From assembly GCA_027488755.1 (NCBI GenBank), contig JAIYAZ010000154.1, positions 1-47,793 on the forward strand: a DNA stretch of 47,793 nucleotides, written 5' to 3'. Under the pieces are notes generated by a model. That model saw only the letters and a program-made list of their open reading frames with translations, made no database searches and was not told the DNA's origin. This stretch comes from Verrucomicrobiaceae bacterium (lineage in GTDB: Bacteria; Verrucomicrobiota; Verrucomicrobiia; Chthoniobacterales; JAATET01). Positions 8,550 to 16,769 of this stretch are shown one piece after another. Every line of letters begins with the position of its first letter. Within the stretch, counting starts at the first letter, position 1. Made by a program: the position numbers and the translations under genes.

Positions 8550-10601
8550 ATGCCATCCCGCCACCCACGCGGCTGTCCGATGTTCTCCCTTCGTCCGGCG
8601 TCGCCCACCCCCGCTGATCTCCGCCCGACCGGACGAACGCGCCTGCGCCGCTCCCTCGTCGGTGCCGCGATGGCCTGCCTTTTGACCGGCCCGGCCACCG
8701 TCCTGGCCGCGAACTACGAGGCAGGGGACAATGCCCTGCAGGCCGCCCAGCAGACCGCGGCCGGAGACGCGTTGCGCGATCAGCCGGAGAAGCTCTACGA
8801 GTTCAACCGCGCCACGCTCCGCGACGTGCTGCGCCTGATCGCGGACGACGCGAAGATCTCCTTCGTCTCGCTGCCCGAGAGCGGCGTGGACGAGGATGCG
8901 CTGGTCACCTTCACCCTGCGCGCCAGCCCCTTCCGCGCGCTGGAAATCATCACGAAGGCCAACGGCGTCGCGCTGTTTTACGAGGGCGGCGTCTGGTATC
9001 TGCGGCCGTTCAACGACCGCGAACTCATCGGTCGCACCTATCGCCTCACCCACAACACGCAGGAGACCGTCGAGAACGAAGGCTCCAGCCTGAACTCGCC
9101 GACAACCGCCGCGGGCGGCGTGGGCGGCACGCAAAGCGGCGGCGGCACCTCGCAGGACCTCGGCCTCTCGCTCCAGGGCGCGACGAACATTTTCAAGGTC
9201 AACCCGAACCCGATGATCAAGGACATCAAGGCCCTGCTCGGCCTGCCGGTCGATGGGTTCTCCGCGACGGTCGCCCCCGAGGCCACCGTCGGGTCGTCCC
9301 AGCCCCTCGGCACCTCGCCGAGCTCCGTGCAGCCCCGCAGCCCGAAGGGCGGAGCCAAGGCCGGCGACGGCCAGAACGGCGCGCAGGTCATCTGGAACTC
9401 GGATTCGAACACGCTCTACGTCGTCGCCACGCGCCAGCAGCACGAGTGGATCGAAGGCTACCTCGCTTCCGTCGACCGCCCGCAGAACCTCATCGCCGTC
9501 GAGGTGAAGTTTTTTGAAACCACGAAGGACCCGCGCAAACAGCTCGGCCTCGATTGGTCCGGCACGCTCCAGGAGGGCTACAACGTCCGCCTCTCGAACC
9601 TCAACGCCCGCATCGACATGAACGGCATCGTCAACCCGACGACACTCACCGGTTCGGCGTTCGTGCCCGGCACGGCCGTTCTCACTGCGGCGGATGTCGA
9701 CGTCCGCCTGCGCGCGTTCATGAACGACCGCGACATCAGCACGGTCTCCTACCCGCGCGTCCTCACCGTGAACAACCGCGAGGTCGTCATCCGCAGCGTG
9801 GTCAATCAACCCGTGCTCGCGTCCAGTTCCTCCGTCACCCCGGGCGTCGGCGGCACCACCACCGCGAGCGTTTCCTACCTGCCCATCGGCACGATCATCA
9901 ACATCCTGCCCAAGGTCCTCGACGACAATTCCGTCATCCTCTACGTCTCCGTCACCGTCTCGAGCATCATCGGCGAAGAGCCCATCGCCGGGAACAACTA
10001 CCCCATCGCGAGCTCCCGCGTTTACACCGCGCAGCTCCACGTCAATTCCGGCTACACGCTGGCGATCGGCGGCATTGAGGAAGCCGTGGACCGCCGCCTG
10101 CGCAACGGCGTCCCGGGCCTGAAGGACATCCCGCTCCTCGGCGAACTCTTCAAGAGCTCGGACCGCAGCCGCGAACGCAAGAACCTCCTCATCTTCATCA
10201 CGCCGACGATGCTCGGCGAGCGGCCCAGGACCGGCATTGCCGAAACGCCGCAATCCGTCATCCCCGTCTCGCCGGACGACCCGCACCCTCCCTCGTTCAC
10301 CACCGCCGGCATGCTCGTCGGCGGCACAGCCGCGCTGCCAAACGCCGTCGACTGGGTAGTCCGCCGCCAGAAATTCTACGCCCAGGTCGTGCGCGAAAAT
10401 CGCACCGAGCGGAAGACCCTGGACGAAATCGCCGGCGTCCTCGACGTCTGCAATCTCCTCCGCGAGCAAATCTCCCTCATGGCGGAAGCCCGCCCCTCCG
10501 AGGCCTCCCGCTACAATCGCGAACTCGACCGCGTCAACGCCACCATCGACGACCTCATCGCGCTCCAGCCCAAGGCCCGCAAGGACATCCTGCGGTTCTG
10601 A
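8550..10601 (+). CDS. Type II/IV secretin (GspD/PilQ family)
   Basis: Outer-membrane secretin of 683 residues from the ATG at 8550 (alternative ATG at 8580); the open frame upstream to 8154 is antisense to the pseudopilin and was excluded. A signal peptide is visible (RRSLVGAAMACLLTGPATVLA). Residues about 84-155 resemble an STN/N0 domain, about 278-312 a ring-building domain (VIWNSDSNTLYVVA), and about 315-570 the secretin core ending in the hallmark VPGLKDIPLLGELF followed by NLLIFITPT. A Ser/Gly/Pro-rich stretch (about 175-280) separates the N-terminal and ring domains. An unusual helical C-terminal extension of roughly 110 residues follows the core and could bind a pilotin. It is the exit channel expected for the divergent pilMNOP-like operon. 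Confidence 0.9.
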   Translation: MPSRHPRGCPMFSLRPASPTPADLRPTGRTRLRRSLVGAAMACLLTGPATVLAANYEAGDNALQAAQQTAAGDALRDQPEKLYEFNRATLRDVLRLIADDAKISFVSLPESGVDEDALVTFTLRASPFRALEIITKANGVALFYEGGVWYLRPFNDRELIGRTYRLTHNTQETVENEGSSLNSPTTAAGGVGGTQSGGGTSQDLGLSLQGATNIFKVNPNPMIKDIKALLGLPVDGFSATVAPEATVGSSQPLGTSPSSVQPRSPKGGAKAGDGQNGAQVIWNSDSNTLYVVATRQQHEWIEGYLASVDRPQNLIAVEVKFFETTKDPRKQLGLDWSGTLQEGYNVRLSNLNARIDMNGIVNPTTLTGSAFVPGTAVLTAADVDVRLRAFMNDRDISTVSYPRVLTVNNREVVIRSVVNQPVLASSSSVTPGVGGTTTASVSYLPIGTIINILPKVLDDNSVILYVSVTVSSIIGEEPIAGNNYPIASSRVYTAQLHVNSGYTLAIGGIEEAVDRRLRNGVPGLKDIPLLGELFKSSDRSRERKNLLIFITPTMLGERPRTGIAETPQSVIPVSPDDPHPPSFTTAGMLVGGTAALPNAVDWVVRRQKFYAQVVRENRTERKTLDEIAGVLDVCNLLREQISLMAEARPSEASRYNRELDRVNATIDDLIALQPKARKDILRF

Positions 10602-10616
10602 CGCGCTCCCGCCGAC

Positions 10617-11510
10617 CTAGGCGCGCGGGTGGAATTTTTTGTGCACGGCCTTGAGCCGGCGCTGATCCACGTGCGTGTAAATTTCCGTCGTGGAAATGTC
10701 CGCGTGGCCGAGCAGTTCCTGGATCACGCGGAGGTCCGCGCCGTTGGACAGCAGGTGCGTGGCGAAGCTGTGGCGGAGCAGGTGCGGGTAGATGTTCGCG
10801 TCGAGCCCGGCGAGGGCCGCGACCTCCTTCACGATCTGCCAGACGCGGGCGCGGGTGAGTTTGCGACCGTGATTGGAGAGAAAGATTTCCGCCCCGGTGC
10901 GGCGGTTCACGAGCGCGGGGCGCTCCGTGGCGAGGTAGCGGGCGATGGCTTCGCGGGCCTTCGCGCCGACGGGGACGATGCGGGTTTTGTTGCCCTTGCC
11001 GGTCACGCGAATCCAGCCCTCGTCGAGGTCGATGTTTTCCAACCGCGCGCCGCACAGCTCGGAAATGCGCAGACCCGAGGCGTAGAGCAGCTCGAGCATG
11101 GCGCGGTTGCGGAGGGCGAGCGGTTCATTCTCGCCAACCGCCGCGAGCAGGCGCTCGATGTCGGGAACGTTGAGCGTGTCGGGCAGGTAGCGCTCGATGC
11201 GCGGGATGGCGATGAACTCCGCGGGATCGCGCGGGAGGTGCTTCCGCGCGGCGAGGAAGCGGAAGAAAATGCGCAGCGCGACGGCCTCGGCCTTGATCGA
11301 CGCCGCGGCAAGCCCGGCGCGCTTGCGGTGCGCCAGGTAATCGCTGAGGTGCGCCGGCTCGACGCCGGCTAGGTCCGCGTGGCCCGCGGATGACAGCCAG
11401 GCGCCGAAGGTCTCCAGCGAGCGGCGCGTGGAAATCTGGTAATTCTCGGAAAGCCCGCGCTCAGTCGCGAGGAAGAGGAGAAAGACATCGATGGAGGCGT
11501 CAATAGTCAT
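10617..11510 (-). CDS. xerD: Tyrosine recombinase XerD
   Basis: A 297-residue tyrosine recombinase with the size and domain order of XerC/XerD: a SAM-like core-binding domain (1-90) and a catalytic domain (about 110-290). All catalytic residues are visible: Arg148 in SGLRISEL, Lys172 in GKGNKTR, His243 and Arg246 in HLLRHSFATHLL, His269 in LLGHADISTTEIY and the nucleophile Tyr278. It resolves chromosome dimers at dif with its partner. XerD is preferred over XerC from the GADLRVIQELLGHADISTTE pattern, but the two are close. It ends 15 bases from the convergent secretin. Its ATG and first codons lie inside a 7-base repeat array shared with the gap to purC. No dif site was recognised nearby. Confidence 0.9.
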   Translation of the reverse strand: MTIDASIDVFLLFLATERGLSENYQISTRRSLETFGAWLSSAGHADLAGVEPAHLSDYLAHRKRAGLAAASIKAEAVALRIFFRFLAARKHLPRDPAEFIAIPRIERYLPDTLNVPDIERLLAAVGENEPLALRNRAMLELLYASGLRISELCGARLENIDLDEGWIRVTGKGNKTRIVPVGAKAREAIARYLATERPALVNRRTGAEIFLSNHGRKLTRARVWQIVKEVAALAGLDANIYPHLLRHSFATHLLSNGADLRVIQELLGHADISTTEIYTHVDQRRLKAVHKKFHPRA

Positions 11511-11594
11511 TGCTCACTCGTCATTGGTCATTGGGTTTCCGGTGCGAAAGGTTTTCCCCAATGACTAATGACCAATGACTAATGACCAATAACC
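11498..11594. repeat. Two inverted arrays of a degenerate 7-base repeat
   Basis: Five copies of a heptad with consensus AATGACN lie on the minus strand at 11498-11532 and five on the plus strand at 11560-11594, facing each other across a 27-base centre (11533-11559) that begins GGG and ends CCCC. The two arms can pair with about one mismatch per heptad, giving a long hairpin or cruciform. The left arm contains the xerD start codon (11508-11510) and its first codons; the right arm contains the purC stop codon (11579-11581) and the last codons of purC. Heptanucleotide tandem repeats of this style are known from cyanobacteria and others; the function here is unknown. Confidence 0.85.
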
Positions 11595-12463
11595 ATCCCC
11601 GTCAGCCGCGCGTAGGCCTCGAGGTATTTCTCCGAGGTCTTTGCCACGACGTCGGGCGGCAGCGCCGGGGCGGGTGGCTGTTTGTTCCAGCTCAGCGATT
11701 CCAGGTAGTCGCGCACGAACTGCTTGTCGAAGCTGGGCGGGTTTTCGCCGGGCACGTATTGATCCGCGGGCCAGAAGCGCGAGGAATCCGGCGTGAGCGC
11801 CTCGTCGATGAGGACGAGTTCGTCGCCGACCATGCCGAACTCAAACTTCGTGTCGGCGATGAGAATGCCTCGCTGCGCCGCGTAGTCGCGACCGTGCTCG
11901 TAGAGCTCGAGGCTCCAGTCGCGCACGCGGATGGCCAGCTCGTCGCCGAGGATGCGGCGGCATTCGTTCCACGAAATATTTTCGTCGTGGCCGGTCTCGG
12001 CCTTCGTCGCGGGCGTAAAGATCGGCTCGGGCAGGCGGTCGGCGAGCCGGAGGCCGGACGGCAGGGCGTGGCCGCAGATGCCGCCGGTCTTTTCGTAGTC
12101 CTTCCAGCCGGAGCCGGCGAGATAACCGCGCACAACGCACTCGACGGGCAGCGGGCTGGCTTTTTTCACGAGGGTGGAACGGCCGGCGAGTTGCTCCTCG
12201 TAGGGGCGGAGTTTTTCGGGCAGCCAGCCGAAGGGCAGGTCGGCGAGGTGGTTCGGCACGAAGTCGAGCTTCTCGAACCAGAAATGCGCCGTGCGCGTGA
12301 GGACCTCGCCCTTGCGCGGGATGGCGTTGGGCAGGATGCAGTCGAAGGCGGAGATGCGGTCGGTGGCGACCAGCAGCAGCACGTCCCCGAGGTCGAAAAC
12401 CTCGCGCACCTTGCCGCTGCGGATTTTCGGAACACCGGGAAGCTCGAGGGAAAGAAGGTCCAT
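11579..12463 (-). CDS. purC: Phosphoribosylaminoimidazole-succinocarboxamide (SAICAR) synthase
   Basis: A 294-residue SAICAR synthetase, which condenses CAIR with aspartate using ATP in de novo purine synthesis. The start IRSGKVREVFDLGDVLLLVA TDRISAFD is the classic N-terminal ATP-binding region, followed by the conserved KKASPLPVECVVRGYLAGSG and LIADTKFEFG segments and DEALTPDSSRFWP. The length matches the longer yeast Ade1-like type rather than the 237-residue E. coli form. The last codons (Ile-Gly-His-stop) are made by the heptad repeat at 11579-11594, so the repeat appears to have replaced or extended the natural C-terminus. No other pur gene is nearby. Confidence 0.95.
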   Translation of the reverse strand: MDLLSLELPGVPKIRSGKVREVFDLGDVLLLVATDRISAFDCILPNAIPRKGEVLTRTAHFWFEKLDFVPNHLADLPFGWLPEKLRPYEEQLAGRSTLVKKASPLPVECVVRGYLAGSGWKDYEKTGGICGHALPSGLRLADRLPEPIFTPATKAETGHDENISWNECRRILGDELAIRVRDWSLELYEHGRDYAAQRGILIADTKFEFGMVGDELVLIDEALTPDSSRFWPADQYVPGENPPSFDKQFVRDYLESLSWNKQPPAPALPPDVVAKTSEKYLEAYARLTGMVIGH

Positions 12464-12507
12464 GGGTCTGTCGGCAATCTGGCGGAGGCCCCGCCCGGTG
12501 GAAATTC

Positions 12508-12527
12508 AAAAAACCTTTTTCCGAAGG
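12508..12527 (-). terminator. Weak terminator-like hairpin downstream of the SGNH hydrolase gene
   Basis: On the minus strand a short stem (CCTT with AAGG around a 6-base loop) is followed by six T residues, 41 bases past the stop of the gene at 12568-13620. The stem is only four pairs, so it may be a weak intrinsic terminator or chance. Confidence 0.25.
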
Positions 12528-12567
12528 GACCCGCCCGGTCAGCCCCCCGCAGAGCGGCCCGCCTCGA

Positions 12568-13620
12568 CTACGGGACGGCCCGGCGTTTTCTCGCCACGCA
12601 AAGCGCGACCAGCGCGATGCCCAGGAACAGTCCCCAGGTGGCCGGCTCGGGGACGACTTGGATTTGGGCAAAAGCGGCCTGGCCAATGAGCATGTTGATG
12701 CTGGAGGCTCCGTGGACCGAGTCCCAAAAGAGGTAGTTTTCGGGATTCCCAACCACGGAACCGTAGGGGGGCGGCGGGTTCGGGCCCGGCTCGAGTTCGT
12801 AAGCCGCGTCCGTCACGTTCGAGAATCCGAAGCTCGCGGGGGCGTTGATCGCGTCGAGGAAGATCTGGTGCACATCGAGTTTGATGAGGCGACTTCCGCT
12901 GAGGGTCGAAGCGAGGCCGTTGAGCGTGAGGTCGAGCTGGGCGTTGAAGGCGTTCGTAAACGCAGTGGCGAGGGGGCCTTTCTCCGGATCGTTGAGGTAT
13001 TTGGGGCTCAGTCCTATGGGCGGAAGATTGAGGACCAGGAAGTCCCGCCCGCCCGCCTGGTGGAGATCGGTGATGGCCGTCGCAAGGTTGAGCGCGACGT
13101 CGGTCGGGGTAATGGAATCGCCCGCGTCGACGTGCGCGAGGACGTCATTGGCTCCGCTCCAGAGGGTGAACAGGGTGGTCGCGGGAGCGGACAGGGCGGG
13201 ATTGCTGGCGGCCAGTTGGTCCGTGTAGAAGCCCACCTGGCGGAGAAGATTTGGGACGGGGACCGCGCCCGGATTGTTCCCCGTCCCACTGCGGGCCTCC
13301 GCCCAGGCGAAGTTCGTGCCAGTGATGACGGATCCGCCGTCGTTGCGCTGCATGGAACCGCCTGCGGGGAACCCGAGCGCGTTGGAGAGATGATCGATCC
13401 ACAGCGGTCCGTTGGAGTAGCGATTGTTGAAGTAGAAGGAGGGATTGTAGCCGGTGAGTTCCCGGGCCTGGGTTTCCGAGAGCAGGCTGATCGTGTTGCC
13501 GACATCGCTCCGGCTGTCGCCGAACGAAACCATGCCGGTGTAGGAATAACCCAGCCCCACGGCGGGGGTCATCAGCCAGATTGCGAAGGCGCAAAGCGCG
13601 CCCGGAAGGTGTTTCCTCAC
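12568..13620 (-). CDS. PEP-CTERM-anchored SGNH/GDSL hydrolase
   Basis: A 350-residue secreted esterase-like protein starting at GTG 13620. A signal peptide precedes block I SFGDSRSDVGN (nucleophile Ser36, a variant of FGDSLSDTGN), then block III GANDV (about 154-158) and the catalytic Asp/His in FWDSVHG (about 298-303), so the SGNH catalytic set appears intact. The C-terminus VVPEPATW, a hydrophobic helix, then ARKRR is a PEP-CTERM sorting signal, recognised by an exosortase in exopolysaccharide-producing Gram-negatives. It resembles plant-type GDSL lipases and autotransporter lipases without the barrel. Substrate unknown, perhaps acylated polysaccharide. No exosortase gene is in the window. 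Confidence 0.9.
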   Translation of the reverse strand: MRKHLPGALCAFAIWLMTPAVGLGYSYTGMVSFGDSRSDVGNTISLLSETQARELTGYNPSFYFNNRYSNGPLWIDHLSNALGFPAGGSMQRNDGGSVITGTNFAWAEARSGTGNNPGAVPVPNLLRQVGFYTDQLAASNPALSAPATTLFTLWSGANDVLAHVDAGDSITPTDVALNLATAITDLHQAGGRDFLVLNLPPIGLSPKYLNDPEKGPLATAFTNAFNAQLDLTLNGLASTLSGSRLIKLDVHQIFLDAINAPASFGFSNVTDAAYELEPGPNPPPPYGSVVGNPENYLFWDSVHGASSINMLIGQAAFAQIQVVPEPATWGLFLGIALVALCVARKRRAVP

Positions 13621-13712
13621 CCCGCACCCTTAGCTCAGTCCGGCAATCTCCGCCATGCCCATGCGTGCGGAAAGGCCGGCTCCATCCGGGAAGGTGAATT
13701 CTCCCCGCGCGG

Positions 13713-14105
13713 TCAGCCCGACACGCGGCCGCGGAGCTTTTTTGTTTCGCCGCGGTGGCGTTTGTCGCGGAGCATTTCCTGCTTCGTGCCGTAGCTGCGC
13801 TTGGCGCGCTGGCGGCGGCGCTTCGAGGCGGCGGCTTTGCGCTCCTGCGCGGCGGCGGCGCGGGCGGCTTCGAGTTTTTCCACGAGGCGGAGAAGGGCGA
13901 GGGCGCGGTTCGTGTGCTGCGAGCGGGAGTCGCTGCAGTGGACCACCGTGCCGCTTGGTGCGTGCGTCAGCTCGACCGCGGTGCTCACCTTGTTCACGTG
14001 CTGGCCGCCGGGGCCGCTCGAGCGCGTGCAGACGTAACGCAGGTCCGCCTCGCGCAAACCGAGGCGGGCCATGCGTTCCGGCAGGGTGGCGGAGGGCGCG
14101 GCCAT
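13713..14105 (-). CDS. arfB: ArfB (YaeJ)-like peptidyl-tRNA hydrolase / release factor-like protein
   Basis: A 130-residue protein with the RF catalytic loop SSGPGGQHVNKVSTAVEL (GGQ at 33-35), which enters the peptidyl transferase centre and hydrolyses peptidyl-tRNA. It lacks the codon-recognition domains of RF1/RF2 and ends in a long basic tail (RRRQRAKRSYGTKQEML and onward) like the ArfB tail that probes the empty mRNA channel of stalled ribosomes. Length is close to E. coli ArfB (140). The open frame extends to 14204 but that would overlap the divergent gene's start; ATG 14105 begins right before the domain. A broader label, class I release factor-like protein, is equally safe. Confidence 0.85.
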   Translation of the reverse strand: MAAPSATLPERMARLGLREADLRYVCTRSSGPGGQHVNKVSTAVELTHAPSGTVVHCSDSRSQHTNRALALLRLVEKLEAARAAAAQERKAAASKRRRQRAKRSYGTKQEMLRDKRHRGETKKLRGRVSG

Positions 14106-14193
14106 GGCAGGGATGTAACACGCGCCGCCGCTTTGCGCCGCACGAAACAACTCGCCGCCCCACCCCGCCTCGGCCAACATCCGCTCCATCGCC

Positions 14194-15132
14194 ATGAGTT
14201 GCATCTACCGGATCGAGTCGGACGAATTTGGCACCTACGACGTGCTGGAGGATGAGGCGCTGGGCCTGCGCGCGCGGTTGCGCCGCATTGGCGCCGAGCT
14301 GGTAAGCCTCGCCCGGAAAGGCGCGGACGAAGGCTGGCGCGGATTTCTTTACCGGGACAACGAAACCGGCCCGCCCCTCTCCGGCTGGGGCAACCACGCC
14401 ACGGTGATGGGCTATTTTCTGCACCGCCTCGTGGACCAGCGTTCGCTCTACCGCGGCGTCGAAATTCGCGGCGGCAACCACGGGTTTCTGCGCAGCTTTG
14501 CGTTCGATCCGCCGACGTTCGACCCCAATCTCCGCGGCCTCACCTACGTGGTCCCGGCCGACCGCATCCCCGCCGGTGCCTACCCGCTGCGGGTCAGCCT
14601 GCAGCTCAGCTACCAGCTCACGGCGACGGGCGTGCGGGTGGAATTCGCCTTCCGCAACGAGGAACCGGCCGAGACGGCCCACGTGAGCTTCGGGCTGCAC
14701 CCCGGCTTCGGGGTGACGTCGGTGGCGGATGCGGTAATCGACCTGCCGCCCGGGCGCTATCGCCGGCACTTTGCCCCGGGCAATTTTCTGGATGGCCGCA
14801 CCGAGGACATCGCGCACGCCGGCGGCCCCATGCCCTTCGACAAGGCCGCGCTGCCGGGCTCCTTCCTGCTCGAACTCGCCGGCGTGCCCGACCGGATTTT
14901 TTCCCTCCACGATCCCGCCACCGGCCGCACCGTGCGGCTGGACTTCGCCGAAGTGCCCTACTGCACGCTCTGGAGCGAGGGCGACTTCGTCTGCATCGAA
15001 CCGTGCTGGGGGCTGCCCGACAGCGTGCCGCAAAAGCCCTTCGAGCAGAAGGACGGCATCCAGACCATCGCTCCGGGCTCGACCCTGCGGGCGGGTTTTG
15101 GCATGGACATAGAACTCGCACCCGCGCCATGA
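14194..15132 (+). CDS. Aldose 1-epimerase family protein (LacX-like)
   Basis: A 312-residue cytoplasmic protein of the galactose mutarotase fold. The acid/base residues are in RGGNHGFLRSF (first His), FGLHPGFGV (second His) and CIEPCWGLPDS (catalytic Glu), all at the expected spacing for aldose 1-epimerases. It would interconvert sugar anomers, though related proteins act on phosphorylated or unknown sugars. Compared with GalM it is closer to the shorter LacX/YeaD-type group. It is divergent from the ArfB-like gene (88 bases) and its stop overlaps the start of the next small gene by ATGA. Substrate not predictable. Confidence 0.85.
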   Translation: MSCIYRIESDEFGTYDVLEDEALGLRARLRRIGAELVSLARKGADEGWRGFLYRDNETGPPLSGWGNHATVMGYFLHRLVDQRSLYRGVEIRGGNHGFLRSFAFDPPTFDPNLRGLTYVVPADRIPAGAYPLRVSLQLSYQLTATGVRVEFAFRNEEPAETAHVSFGLHPGFGVTSVADAVIDLPPGRYRRHFAPGNFLDGRTEDIAHAGGPMPFDKAALPGSFLLELAGVPDRIFSLHDPATGRTVRLDFAEVPYCTLWSEGDFVCIEPCWGLPDSVPQKPFEQKDGIQTIAPGSTLRAGFGMDIELAPAP

Positions 15133-15278
15133 CCCTTTATCTCTACCGGTTTGTCCTTTTCCTCGCGGCCACGCTCGCCTTCGTCACGCTGCTGGATCGC
15201 GGCCCGGAAAACTTCCTCCCGAATGCCGGGCAGGAATGCACCGAGTTGCTCCGCTGGGTGCAAACCCTGCTGCCCTGA
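15129..15278 (+). CDS. Small single-helix membrane protein
   Basis: A 49-residue open frame whose ATG overlaps the stop of the epimerase gene (ATGA). It encodes one hydrophobic helix (LYLYRFVLFLAATLAFVTLL) followed by a short soluble tail with one Cys (QECTELLRWVQTLLP). The tight overlap and clean membrane helix argue that it is real. The family is not recognised. It may be translated by coupling with the epimerase; the following TPR gene starts 63 bases later and may be cotranscribed. Confidence 0.55.
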   Translation: MTLYLYRFVLFLAATLAFVTLLDRGPENFLPNAGQECTELLRWVQTLLP

Positions 15279-15341
15279 AGCCAGCCCGCGAAAACAACTT
15301 TTCTTCCCCTTCAACGTTCCCCAAACTCCCGCCCTCCTCCT

Positions 15342-16742
15342 ATGGCCGTTAAGTCTGAAAAAGACCTCCCCGAAACGCATCGCGCAACCTGGCTCAAGGC
15401 GCTCAGCGCCATGCAGCTGAAAAACTACGGCTATGTCATCCAGCTCCTCCAGCTCCTCCTCAAGCAGGAGCCCGAGTTCCTCGCCGGCCGCCAGCTCCTC
15501 CGCAAGGCCGAGGTCGGCAAGGCCGCCGGAACGAAAAAGGGCCTGCTCTCGGGCGGCGGCGGATTTTCCACCATGAAGATCGCCGGCCAGGTCAAGAAGG
15601 ACCCCGCCGGCGCCATCGTCGAAATCGAGAAGCTCCTCGAAAGCGATCCCTTCAACCAGCAGTTCAACCTCCTTCTCCGCGACGCCGCGCTGGCGGCCAG
15701 CTGGCCCGAAATCGCGACCCTCGCCCTCGAAACCATCGTCCAGGGCGCCCCGAAGGACGTCAAAATGCTTCACGAGCTCGCGAAGCATTACGCCGCCATC
15801 GACGAGCCCGACAAGGCCGTCGAGATCTACACCAAAATCTCCGAGATCAACCCCACCGACCTTATCGCCATGAAGGCCGGCAAGGACGCCGCCGCCCGCG
15901 CCTCCATGAAAAAAGGCGGCTGGGAAAAGGAAGGCACCACCTACCGCGACCTCATCAAGGACAAGGAGCAGGCCGTCTCCCTCGAACAACAGGGCCGCGT
16001 CGTGCGCAGCGCCGAGATGATCGACCAGCAGCTCGCCGAGCTCGGCCAGAAATACGAGGAAAACCCGCAGAACGTCGACACCGCCCGCCGCATCGCCGAA
16101 CTCTACGAGCAGAAGGAAGACCTCGAAAGCGCCGTGCAGTGGTTCACCTACGCCGCCGGCCTCTCGAACAACACCGACCCCTCGCTCGTTCGCAAGTCCA
16201 CCGATCTCCGCATCCGCCAGCTCGACGCCAGCATCGAGCAGTTCGAGGCCTACCTCGCCGCCGCCGATCCCAATTCCCCCGAGGCCGAGCAGGCCCGCGC
16301 CGACCTGGAAACCATCCGCCGCAACCGCGCCGAGACCGAGCTGCAGGACGCCCGCTCCCGCGTGGAGCGCAACCCCACCGACCTCCAGTTCCGGTTTGAA
16401 CTCGGCGAAATCCTCGTCCGCCTCGGCGAATACAAGGACGCCATTCCCGAGCTCCAAAAGGCCCGCCAGAATCCGAACGTCCGCCTCCGCGCGATGAACC
16501 TCCTCGGCAAATGCTTCGTCGAGCGTAACATGCTCGACCTCGCCGCCAAGACCCTCGAGGACGCCGCCGGCGAACTCATCGCCATGGACGCCGTCAAGAA
16601 GGACATCGTCTACAGCCTCGGCCTCGTCTACGAACGCATGGACGACAAGGAGAAATCCATCACCGCCATGAAGCAGATCTACGAAGTCGACTACGGCTAC
16701 AAGGACGTCGCCGAACGCGTTGAGGGCTCCTACGGCGGGTAG
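15342..16742 (+). CDS. Tetratricopeptide-repeat protein
   Basis: A 466-residue, mostly helical protein without signal peptide. Helical repeats with TPR character (small residues at 8 and 20, conserved Pro at 32) run through most of it, for example AIVEIEKLLESDPFNQQ, KAVEIYTKISEINPTDL and DAIPELQKARQNPNVR. The C-terminal AAKTLEDAAGEL and IVYSLGLVYERMDDKEKS are two more. The start LPETHRATWLKALSAMQLKN precedes the repeats. Such proteins are scaffolds for protein assembly; this one looks like a conserved cytoplasmic TPR protein with no enzymatic domain, and no partner is indicated. It is highly charged and Glu/Lys-rich, unlike its neighbours. It ends 27 bases from the convergent znuB. Confidence 0.75.
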   Translation: MAVKSEKDLPETHRATWLKALSAMQLKNYGYVIQLLQLLLKQEPEFLAGRQLLRKAEVGKAAGTKKGLLSGGGGFSTMKIAGQVKKDPAGAIVEIEKLLESDPFNQQFNLLLRDAALAASWPEIATLALETIVQGAPKDVKMLHELAKHYAAIDEPDKAVEIYTKISEINPTDLIAMKAGKDAAARASMKKGGWEKEGTTYRDLIKDKEQAVSLEQQGRVVRSAEMIDQQLAELGQKYEENPQNVDTARRIAELYEQKEDLESAVQWFTYAAGLSNNTDPSLVRKSTDLRIRQLDASIEQFEAYLAAADPNSPEAEQARADLETIRRNRAETELQDARSRVERNPTDLQFRFELGEILVRLGEYKDAIPELQKARQNPNVRLRAMNLLGKCFVERNMLDLAAKTLEDAAGELIAMDAVKKDIVYSLGLVYERMDDKEKSITAMKQIYEVDYGYKDVAERVEGSYGG

Positions 16743-16769
16743 CCGCCGCGTCTTCCGCCGCCGCCGCGC

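Noticed and set aside
8531-8617. 28-codon frame MRRLQIDAIPPP just before the secretin
   Set aside because: Overlaps the secretin start in another frame, has no ribosome site or recognisable features; kept only as a remark on the intergenic region.
11521-11594. Heptad arrays considered as a CRISPR array or dif site
   Set aside because: There are no spacers of constant length, the repeats are 7 bases, and no 28-base dif-like XerC/XerD site is visible.
12491-12539. Direct repeat CCGCCCGGT flanking an A/T patch, considered as a target-site duplication
   Set aside because: Only 40 bases lie between the copies and no transposase or inverted ends are present; GC-rich 9-mers recur by chance.
13618-13700. 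A tRNA-like D-arm sequence (TTAGCTCAGTC) upstream of the SGNH hydrolase gene
   Set aside because: No acceptor pairing, anticodon stem or T-arm consensus follows at the right distances, so it is chance similarity.
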